Made by a program: the position numbers and the translations under genes
In this document: piece after piece, positions 40,201 to 52,200 of the stretch
How positions within the stretch are numbered: position 1 is the first letter of the stretch
How the letters are laid out: the number at the start of each line of letters is the position of its first letter
NCBI RefSeq assembly: GCF_023101765.2
Contig: NC_064220.1
Coordinates: forward strand, 10,168,001-10,232,000
Source: Spodoptera frugiperda
Taxonomy: Eukaryota; Arthropoda; Insecta; Lepidoptera; Noctuidae
Length of the DNA: 64,000 nucleotides
Direction of reading: 5' to 3'
The notes under the pieces: generated by a model
Told to the model about the DNA's origin: nothing
What the model saw: the letters and a program-made list of their open reading frames with translations, nothing else
Database searches by the model: none

Positions 40201-43200
40201 TCATGAACTTGTTATTTGGCAGTTAAGTGTTAATAAGAAAAAATCTTGATCATCCCACCTCCATATTTATAGTTGTACATAATATACTTAGCTATAAATC
40301 ATCCCTTCATCACTTTAATCTCTTGATAACCAAATAAAAACAGCAAGCTCTATCTATATGAAAAAATATGCAGTCTCTCACCACAGAACTAAAATAAAAA
40401 GAAAGAAAAATATGGTGAAGCCACAGGCATTTCAACTTGGAAATTATCACCCTCATTATGTATTATCATATGACAATGTTTCCAATTATATTATGGTAAT
40501 GTTCACGTCGAAAACTAGCTGTTGATACGAATTCCAACGTCTAGAAAATTCTATAGACATATTTGTACCTGCCTTTATTCCTTAACTTGGTATCATTAGT
40601 ATTGTTATTATGCAAAAATCACAGTTTAGGTACTCACGTAAATTAATGGAGAAAAGATCTACTAGTTTACGTGAAGTAAACTCAATCAGTCGAAACTAGT
40701 AGAGCTTTTCTCCGTTAATTTACTTGAGTAAACCGTGATTTTTAGTTAATTTAGTATGTCTCACGATCGTTATTATAAAAATATAGTATTGTTATTTTCG
40801 AAAAACCTACTTCAGTCTAGCATAGATAAACTGTTAACTGACTATTGTCCCTTTACTAAAATTGAGCTACCTGCAACATTCCATTGTTAAAAAAATCCTC
40901 AAGAATTTTAAAAATTTCACTGAACAATACGTTTTTACAAAACGTCTTTTGCTTTTTATTCATCACGTTACCATTACGATCACGTCACTATACGATTCGA
41001 CACTATCCTCTTCTGTCTATAATACATTTTAATCATAAACTCCAATTTCTTTTGTATTTCTTGTGATATTAAACCGTTCTTCTCTTTTTGTCTACAGGCG
41101 AAGAAGGAGATGTACGATGTAAAGAAGCAGAGGCTGTGTTTAGCCCAGGATGAGTACAAGCATTTGAACAATGCGCTCTCCACGCTAGCAGCCTCTAGAA
41201 CTAGTCGTAAGTATAATAAATCATTTAAGAATCTACAGAATTTTGCAACAATTTGTCCTATACTAAATAGTTCTTTAAACCGATAATGCTGGCAAAGCAT
41301 TTTGTAACATATTGTGTGTTATCTTAAATACCATATTCTTTAAAGTTATGCTTGAATGTTTGTAGTAAGAGTAAGGCTTAATAAAGAAAAAATATTAATA
41401 CACAGTTATCATAACAACATATCTTACTGGTTCATAAAATAAAATGTTATAGCCTCCTCCATTGATCATATCCAGAATGCTTCTAAAATAAAACAACTGA
41501 AGCTCGTAGTCTTAAAAAGTTTAATCGTACTATCTTCGTTGGAACCCTCATTTCAATGTCGAACCCTGAGCAGATTAGCGTCATCACTCGTATACTGCAC
41601 TGATGGTAATTTGTAATCAATACAAAACTACTTAATATCTACATTTGCATACACTCAAGATGATTACGCAGATAAATTGAAATTCTTTCATACTACTAGA
41701 GGTCCGCTCAGTGATAAAAAACAATTTTCTTCAAGTTATGAAATAGTAATTGCTTTATTCCGAGCCCCAATCACAATAAAATTAATGTGGAATGTTAATT
41801 ATAATGGGGGACTAAGGGCTGCTTTGTATTTGTTTACTAGCGTTAAAAAATGTGCCGACCTTCTTCGAGATAATTAAACTGGTTATTGGACCAGTATTCT
41901 TATACTTTTTCTGTAAGCAATTTCAATATTTCTGTCAAATGTTTCGTCCCCAATGCATACTTACGAGTTCCATTTTCATTTGTCGATGAAGCTTATACAC
42001 TACAGTGTACGAAGCTTTATTTTTATCTGATTCCATAGATAGTGTCCACAATTTATAGCAAAAAAACTTGCCCCTTAATGTTTATACACCGTGTCCGTTT
42101 ATTGAATGTAATTTCGTATTTTATTATAGTCCAAGTCGACGACGTTATTATTTTATTCCTACGTTTTATTTTGTCCAGCTTTGATCACGACAATTTATTT
42201 ATGTTTGTTTCTTGACGCTCAATACTTAGTTGCGAATGTTTGTTTATTTCTGTAAATTAAAAACGTACGTCCAAATGGTGGCCACACACTACAGCTCTTG
42301 TAGATTCTACTATGTAGTTAATTGGAACACCTGTGTGTTGGCCGAGCGTCGTTTTAGTCCTTTTGGATTTCTTGGTTTATTTTTGAACTTTATTGATGGT
42401 GCTTGGTAAATGCCAGTGTGAATAAATTGCTTCGTACTTAAGATAGCGTTTTCTATCGCAGTGTGTTCATCAACGACGTCGATGACGACGACGTCCACCA
42501 CCTCCCGACATGACCCGGAGCTTCTGAGGTCGGAAGTGACGCAGGCGCGCGGCCGGGTCGCCCAGCTACGCAAGGAGCTAAGGCAAGCCCGAGCTGAAGT
42601 CGCCAGCGCACGTCGCGGAGTTGACACGCTTGCAGAGTTAGTATGCTTGTGCTGGAATGTTCTTACTCTTAGATGGAGAAGTCAGGTGGAAAGTCTAGAT
42701 GCAGCAAAAGGTGAGACCTAAGTTTGCATGATTGTGAGAATCTAGGACACATTGGACCACAATAATTGTAAGTATAAGAAAGTGAACGTGTTTGCTCCGA
42801 ATGGCATCCTTTGAGTGTTCGTGTGGAGTTCACTAAGGTGTGATTATAACACGAAAACAACTGAATCATCTATGTTTGGTCGCTAATTTGAGATTTCCTA
42901 TTTCAGAGTGGAGCAAAAAATTAGCGCTCAACAGGGCTGCTACAACATTACTGAAGCTCAAGCGATCATGACTGAATTGAAAAATATTCAGAAGTCGCTC
43001 ACCTCAGGGGAGAAGGAGAGGGCGGACCTCATGCAGTCGTTAGCCAAACTCAAGGATGATTTGACGAGACTGCAACTCGGAGACGCGTCACCTGATCTAT
43101 CAACCCTCTCACTACCCCAGGAGAAACTAAGCACTGCCTCCCAAACTGATCTCTGTGCCGACTTAGTTCCCATTGGCACGAGATTAGCTGAAATGGCGCG

Positions 43201-46200
43201 AGTCCGGCTACAATATGACGCAGCGCGAAAAAGAATACAACAAATTCAACAACAATTAGCTGACTTAGAAGACAAAGTCCAACCCGGACAAGCAGAATCT
43301 GATAAAGATAGATTGCTACTCTTCCAAGAGAAGGAACAACTGCTTAGAGAATTACGGAGTATTACTCCAAGAACGAGATCTAAACAAGAGATGACTGAAA
43401 TCCAAACGGAATGCAAGAGATTAGAACAAGACCTGAAAAATGCCTTTGAAATGTCCAATAAGTGTATTGCGGATAGATTGAGGCTACATGAAGAGAAGCA
43501 ACTGTTGCTGCAGCAGTTGAAAGACGCGTTGACGTCGATGACTACCTTAGAAGGGCAGTTGAAGACGCTATCAGCGAGTACACTCTCGGTGTCAAGCAGT
43601 TCGAGCTTAGGGTCCCTTTCCACAGCCAGTAGTAAAGGCTCGCTAAGCTCTGGCATTAGTTTTACTGATATTTACGGCGGCCCGCAAATCGCGACGTCTT
43701 TCTCAACAGACAAGCCTATCGACATGGTCGATTTGCATCGAAGAGTTGAAAGGTGAGTGCAAAATACTTTTCCCCATTCAAACGTCAACGTAAATTATTA
43801 TGAACACGTTTAGAGATACATCAAGTAAATTTATGCATCGTTCGGATAGGTTTATGCAAATTTTTCGATTTAGGACCTTTGTGAAGTAGGATTATGATAT
43901 AAATTCGAACGTGGATATGGTTAACTTTCTTGAATCGATTTTGCTTTCTCAGTCCAAATATTTGCAAGCTCAACCTTAAAAGGACGGAGTGCAATGTCAG
44001 AACTTTCTCTAGGATTATGGAACGATTACGTTGCGATTCTTCGCGTGACCTATAATGTTTCGACATACGACTATTGTTTATACAAACACTTGTTGCTTGT
44101 AAAAGATCAAAGGTTCATAGTTCGTGAACTTGAATTATCATGACAAGATCTTATTTTGACTCGTTGGGAATTTGTATGTAGTGTTTTTATGTATTCGAAG
44201 TTGATTGTCCTCTGTCTGTATAAGTAACCTTATTTATTTTTTATTGAGATGTTTCTTTAGTTTAGTGAGATTATTGAGTATAAAGTTTAACACTATATTC
44301 TTTATTTCTACCAATATAAGAGTCTATTTATTTGGGATTAAGACGAAAATTTTAATCAATCTTCACCTCATTTCACCAGGTTACTGCGTGGTTCAAGTTT
44401 CAACGCAGACAGCGCGACTCCTGGAGCCAGCAGTTCACCATCGCAGCCGTCCTTATCACCGAGGAGTAGTCTGTCCTCAGCCAGTCCGCCACCACCTCCA
44501 CCCTCGTACAATCAGGTAATTATAATTTAACATGATCACTCCTAGTATGATTAAAAATATAAACCCACTATATTTTTTTCTGGCTAGTGTTAAATTTGTT
44601 TTTATAAAAAGAAACTTAAGTTTGTTTTTATATTGTCATCATGTCTTATGTTTATGTAACTGACATGATCATGAGACATACTTAATTAAATAAAAAAATT
44701 CACGGAAATTACTAGAGAAAACTTCAAAAATGAAGAGTCCCTCTGTGACTCGAAACTAGTAGAAGTAGTAGTGTAGTGTCTAGTAGAACTCGAGTTAGTC
44801 TGGACCTTATAATAATTGACAAATGATTTATGTCACAAGAGCTACTCATTCGGTGAACACAAGACGTGTTACGTATATCAAAATAACTTTTTAACATCTA
44901 TTCACACGTCACACGTTACAAATCGATTTTTCTCATCGAAATATTTTTCTCTAACCTCATAGGAAAGCGTGTGTGATCACATTACACACAATTGTACACA
45001 CTTATCGGTCGCTGTAGTATTTTTACAATTACTTCACTGCACTGTGACCAATGTGTGGTGACGGTTTCTGCGTGCGCGCATGTTATATGAATCTGTGACG
45101 TTGAACGTGTTTATTGAAATGTATGGTAGATAATTTTTAGTTATTCGACAAAAACTTGGTGTTAGCAAGTTAAATGTGTATTGACTATATATTCGAGGTT
45201 GTATATAGCAATAGGCTCACCCCCTTTTACAAGGGACTTATAACACAAATGGTGTATTATACGGGGAAGTGCAAAAACTCACTTTCTTCCACTTACTCTC
45301 AGATATCTCTGATTCTGAATGTCAATCAGTATTATTGAAACGTCTAATTCTTTTTGATTTATTTTACTTTACTATAAGATGATTTATAGCAATTTAAGCA
45401 GTAAAGTTGTTTAGTCTAACTAATTAGCTCTCTAACAAACTGATTATTATCTTAATCCAATGGGATTAAGAATGAATGAATGCATTATAGATCAATCAAC
45501 ACATCAAAACATAATTTGTATTCAACAATAACTCAAGCACAGTTTCAATATTTGTTTTAACTCACAAAAATACAAGTCGTAATATTATCAAGTGCTATAT
45601 CATATTATACGCCCCGGGCCCGCCCGTCTCTTGCTTTCACTTCATAGATAATATACGTGTTTATTTTATTGTCATGAAAGTCAGTCAGCTGATTCATGTA
45701 CATATGTATATTATGTAATCAGTCATATACATATGTAAGTTTATTTATACCTACGATATGACGATGTATTACTTCTTTATAAGGCTTAAAGTATTTTAAA
45801 CGTAGGTGTCTAAACAAACATTCTTTTTATATTCGAAGTGGTCAGCCAAAAACGACAGTGGCGCCAACGGATTATAAAGTGAACTATGGATTGAAGTGTT
45901 TTGGTGAAAATATTAATTGTATTGTTTTTCTTTTATTTATAGGTGGAAAGACAGAGGCGGCAACAGCGAGAACTAGAAGAGAAGTTAGCAGAAATGAGGA
46001 TAGGTGTCGCCACTGGACTGAATGAGGTCACAGGTCTTGCTACAAGTAAGTAATATTAATATGAAACATTTATTCTTATGTTAGTTTGTTATTTAGATTC
46101 CTTCATGCTTTTATTGACTGCAGCTTAAAATTCACCTGCACCAGTGGCATACTTGGATATAAAAACGTTTGAATATGTAAACACACCTAGTTAATCATCC

Positions 46201-49200
46201 CTTTAACTACTGCAAGAGTAACACCTAGAATATTCTAAGCATGTTTTAACCAGCTATTTTTGTTCAGTTCCAGTACAGCTGCAGGGTCCCGGGCGGCCGT
46301 GTGAGCCACTGTCCCCCATTTCAGAGACGCCCCCGCCACCATCGCCCAGAACTCCCTCGTCTAGTGGTCAGTATCATTAACTGTTTGGTACTTAATGTAG
46401 GGGGTTAGACTGACATATGATCCTTTACTTGTAGGATTTAACATTAAAAACAAAAATAAACGTAAGAATATTACGTTGGTCCCACAATATTACAGTAAAG
46501 GTATAATAACAAGCGAAATCTACGTTCTAAACTAATGTAGCCTTTTATGGTTTTTATTCAGTAAAAGTCTGGGTGGGAGACGTCATGGGATGATTTTCCC
46601 CTTTAAAAAAAACTAACAGGCTTTCAGACTTGTTGAAATGATATCAAATTAATTGGTGTTCAGCTTAAAGCTCTACTAGTTTCAAATCACACCGGGACTC
46701 ATATTCACAATCAATTAATTGACATAACAGAATTATGACATTAGTTAATATTATTATTCGTTTAATTTCCAGGTACAAACACTAGATCAGTATCAGCGGC
46801 AGTGAGCGACGAATCAGTGGCGGGCGACTCTGGGGTCTTTGAGGCTGCGCAGGCGGCGAACGATCCTTCCAACGCAGGTAAACATTGTATTACCTAGCTT
46901 ATTATATGTGAAATAGGGTTCAATTTGAATTGAAGATAGTGTAAGAGGTGTTTTAATAGGTATTGGGTCAGTAATTTAAACCTTGAGCTTTGTGATATAG
47001 AGATTATTATTTGTTTAGATGTTTATAAATTGTAGTGTTATTTATTTTGATAAAAAAATGAAAGTGGTGGACGATTTGTTGAAATCAAAGTTACATATAG
47101 TTAGTTATTTAAACCAACGATAATGTTTTTAATGAAAATGTTGTTTTGTTTACAGTGAACAGCGCTCAAATAGAGATTAAGCTGCGCTACTGTGCGGAGA
47201 AGAGTACGTTGGAGATAGGAATCCTGCGCGCGCGCAACCTGCACGCGTTGTTCATTGACATCGGCACGCAAGTGTGAGTATACTATCTTATAATTATCTA
47301 TTTATTTTTAGAAAAGTGGGTGTACGCAGTGGCATTACGTGTCATAATGTGCACCTCTGACTACCCCTTCGGGGATTAAAGGCGTGACGATATTGTTTTT
47401 TAGCCGATATTTTATATACCACGACGGTAGTAAAAAATTACACAGCCCACGATTGTAAATGGTTACTGTAGCTTACGAATGCTTGCAACATTTGTGGCAT
47501 TACATTAATTGAAAATAAATAACGGAAAAAATCAATAATGACATGTACATTTGCAGCGACGTGCGGTGCGCGCTGGTGGTGGGCGGGGGCTGCGGGTCTG
47601 CGTGGAGCGGCAGCGGCGCGGCGTGGCGCGGGGGACACCTCGCCCTGCGCCACCACCACCACGTCCCGTTGGCCGGGACCCGGGCACTGCGCGCCGCCAC
47701 GCTGCAGGTCAACCTCACCGCCGGCACCGAGTGTCTGGTAAGGCTGCTAACTTTTATATTGCATTTTTTTTTATACTATTTCTTCATCTTTCATTTAGTA
47801 CTAAACTTAGATTCGTGTCTTTAGCAGATCATTCTATTCCAAATTAATTACTTTTTAAGTCAAAACAATGAAATTTAAAGTTTAATAAGATATTTGACAA
47901 AAAGGGGAAGTTTATCTGCTGATCACTATATCTACATCATATTGTGAATAATATTACATATTTTGTACATGGATCATCAAAACCGATACATATTTTGGCA
48001 TTCTGTTATAGTATATAGGTTATCGTTGTTTTTAATTTATATTTACTTTTATTTATTAATACACCATATTGATATTTATTCATTAATAAATCTAATGATG
48101 AAAACTAGCCAAATTCGAGTATTCGGCTTTTCAGTCTTGAGTGCCATGTGAATACCCCACTGGGCGAGAGCGATTAACTTCTGACTTCATATCCCCCTTA
48201 CCCTACAACATGCTACCCTTCCCCTAAGCGTACTAACCTTACCCCTTACCCCACAGGGGTGTGCACAAGTGAGTCTGGCAGACTTCGAGCCCGATACAGT
48301 GTCCCAGAAATGGTACAACGTGCTCAGCTTCAGATGTATGAGGCGGGATGAGAGCTCGGACGAGTCCACTGTCATCTCGTCGCAAACATCCACATTGACG
48401 AGGAATAGAGGTAAGGAGCCATACCAACGTAGCTAAAAATATGTAATTTTTAACGTATGTAGTTTTAAAATATATAGTTTTCCATCAATGATATTCATTG
48501 GTACACAAAATTTAGCACTGGCGGAAACGGAATTAGTTAAGCTATGTTTTTTTTTTATATGGAAAGATGCGTGCTATGGACGTGTGCTATGGATCATACT
48601 CCAGTTTATTTCGGGTCTGGGTGTCATGTGCTCTGAAATCGTATGTTTGTAATTGTAATTTCTGTGTGGGCGTGGCTGTAATCCAAGTGTGGGGCAACAA
48701 CTTAAAAAAAAGTAAAAAAAGAACTTAATACTTTATACATTTTCTCTTCGTAATAAAATAGTTTTGCTTTTCAAATGAAACAAAATTATTTGTTTATGTT
48801 TTAGGACCAGAGAGTATGACGGGTGCGGAATGCAACGTTGACTGCGGGGACATTTCAGCATCGGAGGACGAGGAGTCTAGAGAGCCACTTAATCAGGTAT
48901 GTATCATCTAAATGCAGTCTCCTACAAACTATTTCAATCCGTATTTAAATATTTTTGTAGTTGTCATGTTGGTAAACACAACATTGGTATGAAATATTTT
49001 TGATTCGTTCGTAGATTTTGACTAGTAACGTCGAACTTACAATCACACAACTTATATGCACCAGGTTTGCTTCTAAACACTTTGCCTCGCATTTGTCGTA
49101 AAGGTAAACACACCGTACGTTAAGCCTTTAACTGCCATCAGAAAAGTGTTGAAGGCAAATCCTCTACTAACGGAGGTCACCGGTGACCTACGTGGCAGTT

Positions 49201-52200
49201 AACGTGTTAAATAATTTTGTTTTACCAATAAAACATTTTCTCATTGTTTTTACAGATAGTGGAAGAGGATTCATTAGAGGATTACATTCCTGAGGAGGAG
49301 CTTGCTTTGGAAGAGGAGTATCTTCACCCCACCACGGCGGAGAAGGAAACCAACACTGAGTGTAACTTCTGTCCCGAAGGAGCTAGGCAGTTGCATAGGA
49401 GGTATGTAACAAAACTATACAAAATAAAAAATATACTAAAATCTGTTTGTCCATCAGACCTTTAATTAGGGTTAATATTTCTGCAGTATTCACTCACATA
49501 ATAATTTCGCAATTTTTATTTCGACTGCTCGAAATCGTTCGGGTCAACTTGACCACTTTCGAGTGTGAACGAAAGTGTTATGTGAGTGAAACTGTGTTAG
49601 TAAATAATTATGGTATACTGTTGTGTAGAGGTGAAAGGATAATTAACTTTATTGGTGGTAGATTTTTTTTTATAAAATGGTGGATTTTAGTTGGGCAGAA
49701 TAAAATGGTGGCTAATGTAACTCTTAATTTTTTTAAGTTTGATCTTTTGATTTGACAAAGTATATTTATATAATATTATAACTTTCGTGAGACATACTAA
49801 ATTATATATTTACAAAAAGATAATGTTTGATAAGTCTCTACAATTTTGCCCATACTCGCCAGAAGATTTTCTTAAAACAACAAGCGATGCAAACAATTAT
49901 CGCTATTGTTATTAACTATCTAAACTTGCTGTACATTGCCATTATCGTGGTAACTGTTACTTTTATTCTATCAAAGTCCAACTATCTATAACAGTATACT
50001 TAGTACGAGTTTGTTTTACGTTTAACGAGATCGAAATGAGAGCGTGTTCGGCGCTCTGATTGGTTAGTTCATTCGCACCGACCAATCAGAGCGCCGAACG
50101 CGCTCTCGTTTCGTTTTCGTTCAACGTAGGGCGAACTTGTACTAAGGGTACAGGGGACGACTACTCTAACTCAATGAACGAACGAAAAAACTTCGCAGAT
50201 TGCATACCACAATTTTATTTAACTTTCGTGAACAAAACAAAAATGAACGAATTAAATGAAGATAAATAAATAAGTTTTGATATGAAATAAAAAATTAATC
50301 GTAAAAGTTCGCAATTAATACAATTGTAGTACGCAATCTGCGAAGTGTTTCCGTTCGTTCGTTGAATTATTTTTGCAGATAGGTATAGGGCCATAGTATC
50401 TATTACCCCTCTTCTGTCCCTATTAGTTTTACTGTAGGCCCCCTAGATCTAAGGGTATTTATATAATTAAATAGGTCCAAAAGTATACAATAACATTGTA
50501 CATAGTCCCCCTAAGCTTACTAACGTCGGTGTCGGGCTACATGATTCCGTTTTCCTCCCAGATGTATATTGAAGCGTCGCGCGGCGGACGGCCGGCCCCA
50601 GCTCGCGCCGCTAGAGCATTAGCTATACACACACTTGTACATACTTGTATATATAGGTATGTTTACATTGTGTCGCCTTTCCTATGTGTTCTGTCTTGAA
50701 ACACTAGGTTTGTGTTGGTTTGCGTGGAACTTTTGAGTTAGATGGACTAGTTTTGTGGTTGAACGGAGCTGGTAGCATGATTATACATTTGAAGACAACA
50801 TCAAGTTATTCCTTTAAATTAAACACATGTTGTAGAAAGTGCTTTTTTTTTAAACACGCAAGTGAAAAATAAAACATAATATAGTTGAAAACTTAAATAA
50901 ACGGAACATTATAATCCTTGGGGAAATAAAAATTTAAAGTTTGGAAGAATTTTATGTAGTAATTGTTAAAATCTAGTCGGTTTAACTCAAAAATATATCT
51001 ATAAGTTACCGTAAACCAATATAAAACCAACAACACAGCTAGTATTGGGTTGTTTTATACACAACAAGTGAATGGGTGATGTACTCAATTATTTTAAGTT
51101 ATTAATTTAAAACGTAACATAATTATTGTGAGTTAAATTATGATCAGTTGCTTGAAATAATTATTTCGTTACTCATTATAATTATTTGAACAAACATAAT
51201 TATTATTAATTATTTATGTTTATTTTATGGTTTTGTGTGGAATATGTATTTATTTATGTTTATATATTGGGTATATCACCCTAGCATGTTTATATGGTTG
51301 TTTTAAACACACACACACACACACACACAAATGTTATGTGCATGGAAAAGCATGATATGTGGCACAATGTGGATGTATCTTTTATGTTTTAATGAGCATT
51401 GTTTTATTCAAGTTAAATATGGAGGGATTTAAAGTAAATTTATCTTGAGCTGATCTGTCTTGGTCCGGAGTTGCAGACTACCAAGCGGGTTTACCGTGGC
51501 TCCGGCTCGAAAAGCAGGAGTAGGGACGGGGTGGTTTTTAGTCAGTAAGAGTCTGATACTTCCTCTTGCCTCACTCAAGGCGGGAGAAGTCATTGGATGA
51601 TTTTCCTCCCTTAAAATACTTCTGTAGTATTTTATGGAGTTTTAGACATAATATAGTAAAGTTGAAGGATATAAAGTGAATGGAATAAATTGATTTGCTA
51701 TCATCTGTACAACATTATAAGGTTTAAAACACTTTAGCACTCACCACTTAAGTTACTCTTGAATAAAACAATGCTCTGCACGTATTAATACACATTTAAT
51801 CCGTAATATTTTCTACAAATATTTGTTATTTTCTTGTAGGAAAAGCCAGCAAGTAAACGCCAGCCTCGCCGAGCCCCTCGCCACCATCAAGAGGTCCCAA
51901 ACGTTCTCGCCACAACCACAGAGTGTCGCCAAAGCACAGTACATCTGCAGGTCAGTTGATTTTTAATTTTACAAAGTCTTATAAAGTATGGATAATCCTA
52001 TTGTAATCACATCAGCTTAAATACATGGATATCTATTTGGGTAGTTTCGCCAGTCAAAAATAAATTATTTTCGCTTTTCAATGCAATAAAAAATTCAAAT
52101 ATATCAAAGTTCTATTTATATTATAGTATCGATTTTTTCTAGCTAGTTCGCTAGAAATAATTCAGATTTTTAGCGTAAAATTCTGATGACGTCATAACGC

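Larger units (their letters stand above)
13673..41097 (+). other. kibra long intron, 27.4 kb
   Basis: Mostly AT-rich non-coding sequence between the WW2 exon and the first main coiled-coil exon. It contains a tandem 17-bp duplication (14487-14521), GC-rich patches (31085-31310, 33780-33930, 35140-35240, 37540-37680), a tRNA-derived SINE-like copy (about 34500-34710), a CpG-rich open-frame block (38230-39025) and a 130-bp palindrome (40614-40743). Apart from the 38-39 kb block I see no convincing exon. Large insect introns of this kind often hold enhancers and alternative promoters. Confidence 0.75.
49402..51839 (+). other. kibra intron, 2.4 kb, repeat-rich
   Basis: Non-coding. It holds two adjacent inverted-repeat elements (49995-50151 and 50171-50365), an (AC)n microsatellite (51306-51329) and a SINE-like copy (51459-51615). 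I see no exon. Confidence 0.8.

Noticed and set aside
42637..42642. Alternative donor at 42640 (gtatgc) for the exon ending 42636
   Set aside because: It would break the frame with the next exon, while 42636 keeps it and gives the family's TLAEVEQKIS-type join.
43246..43656. 136-codon minus-strand frame inside the large coiled-coil exon
   Set aside because: It is antisense to a well-supported kibra exon and Ser/Cys/Leu-rich, an antisense artefact of the coiled-coil codons.
47500..47847. Several open frames overlapping 47557-47737 in other frames
   Set aside because: The correct frame is fixed by splice phases and by the C2-domain strand TLQVNL; the others are GC-driven shadows.
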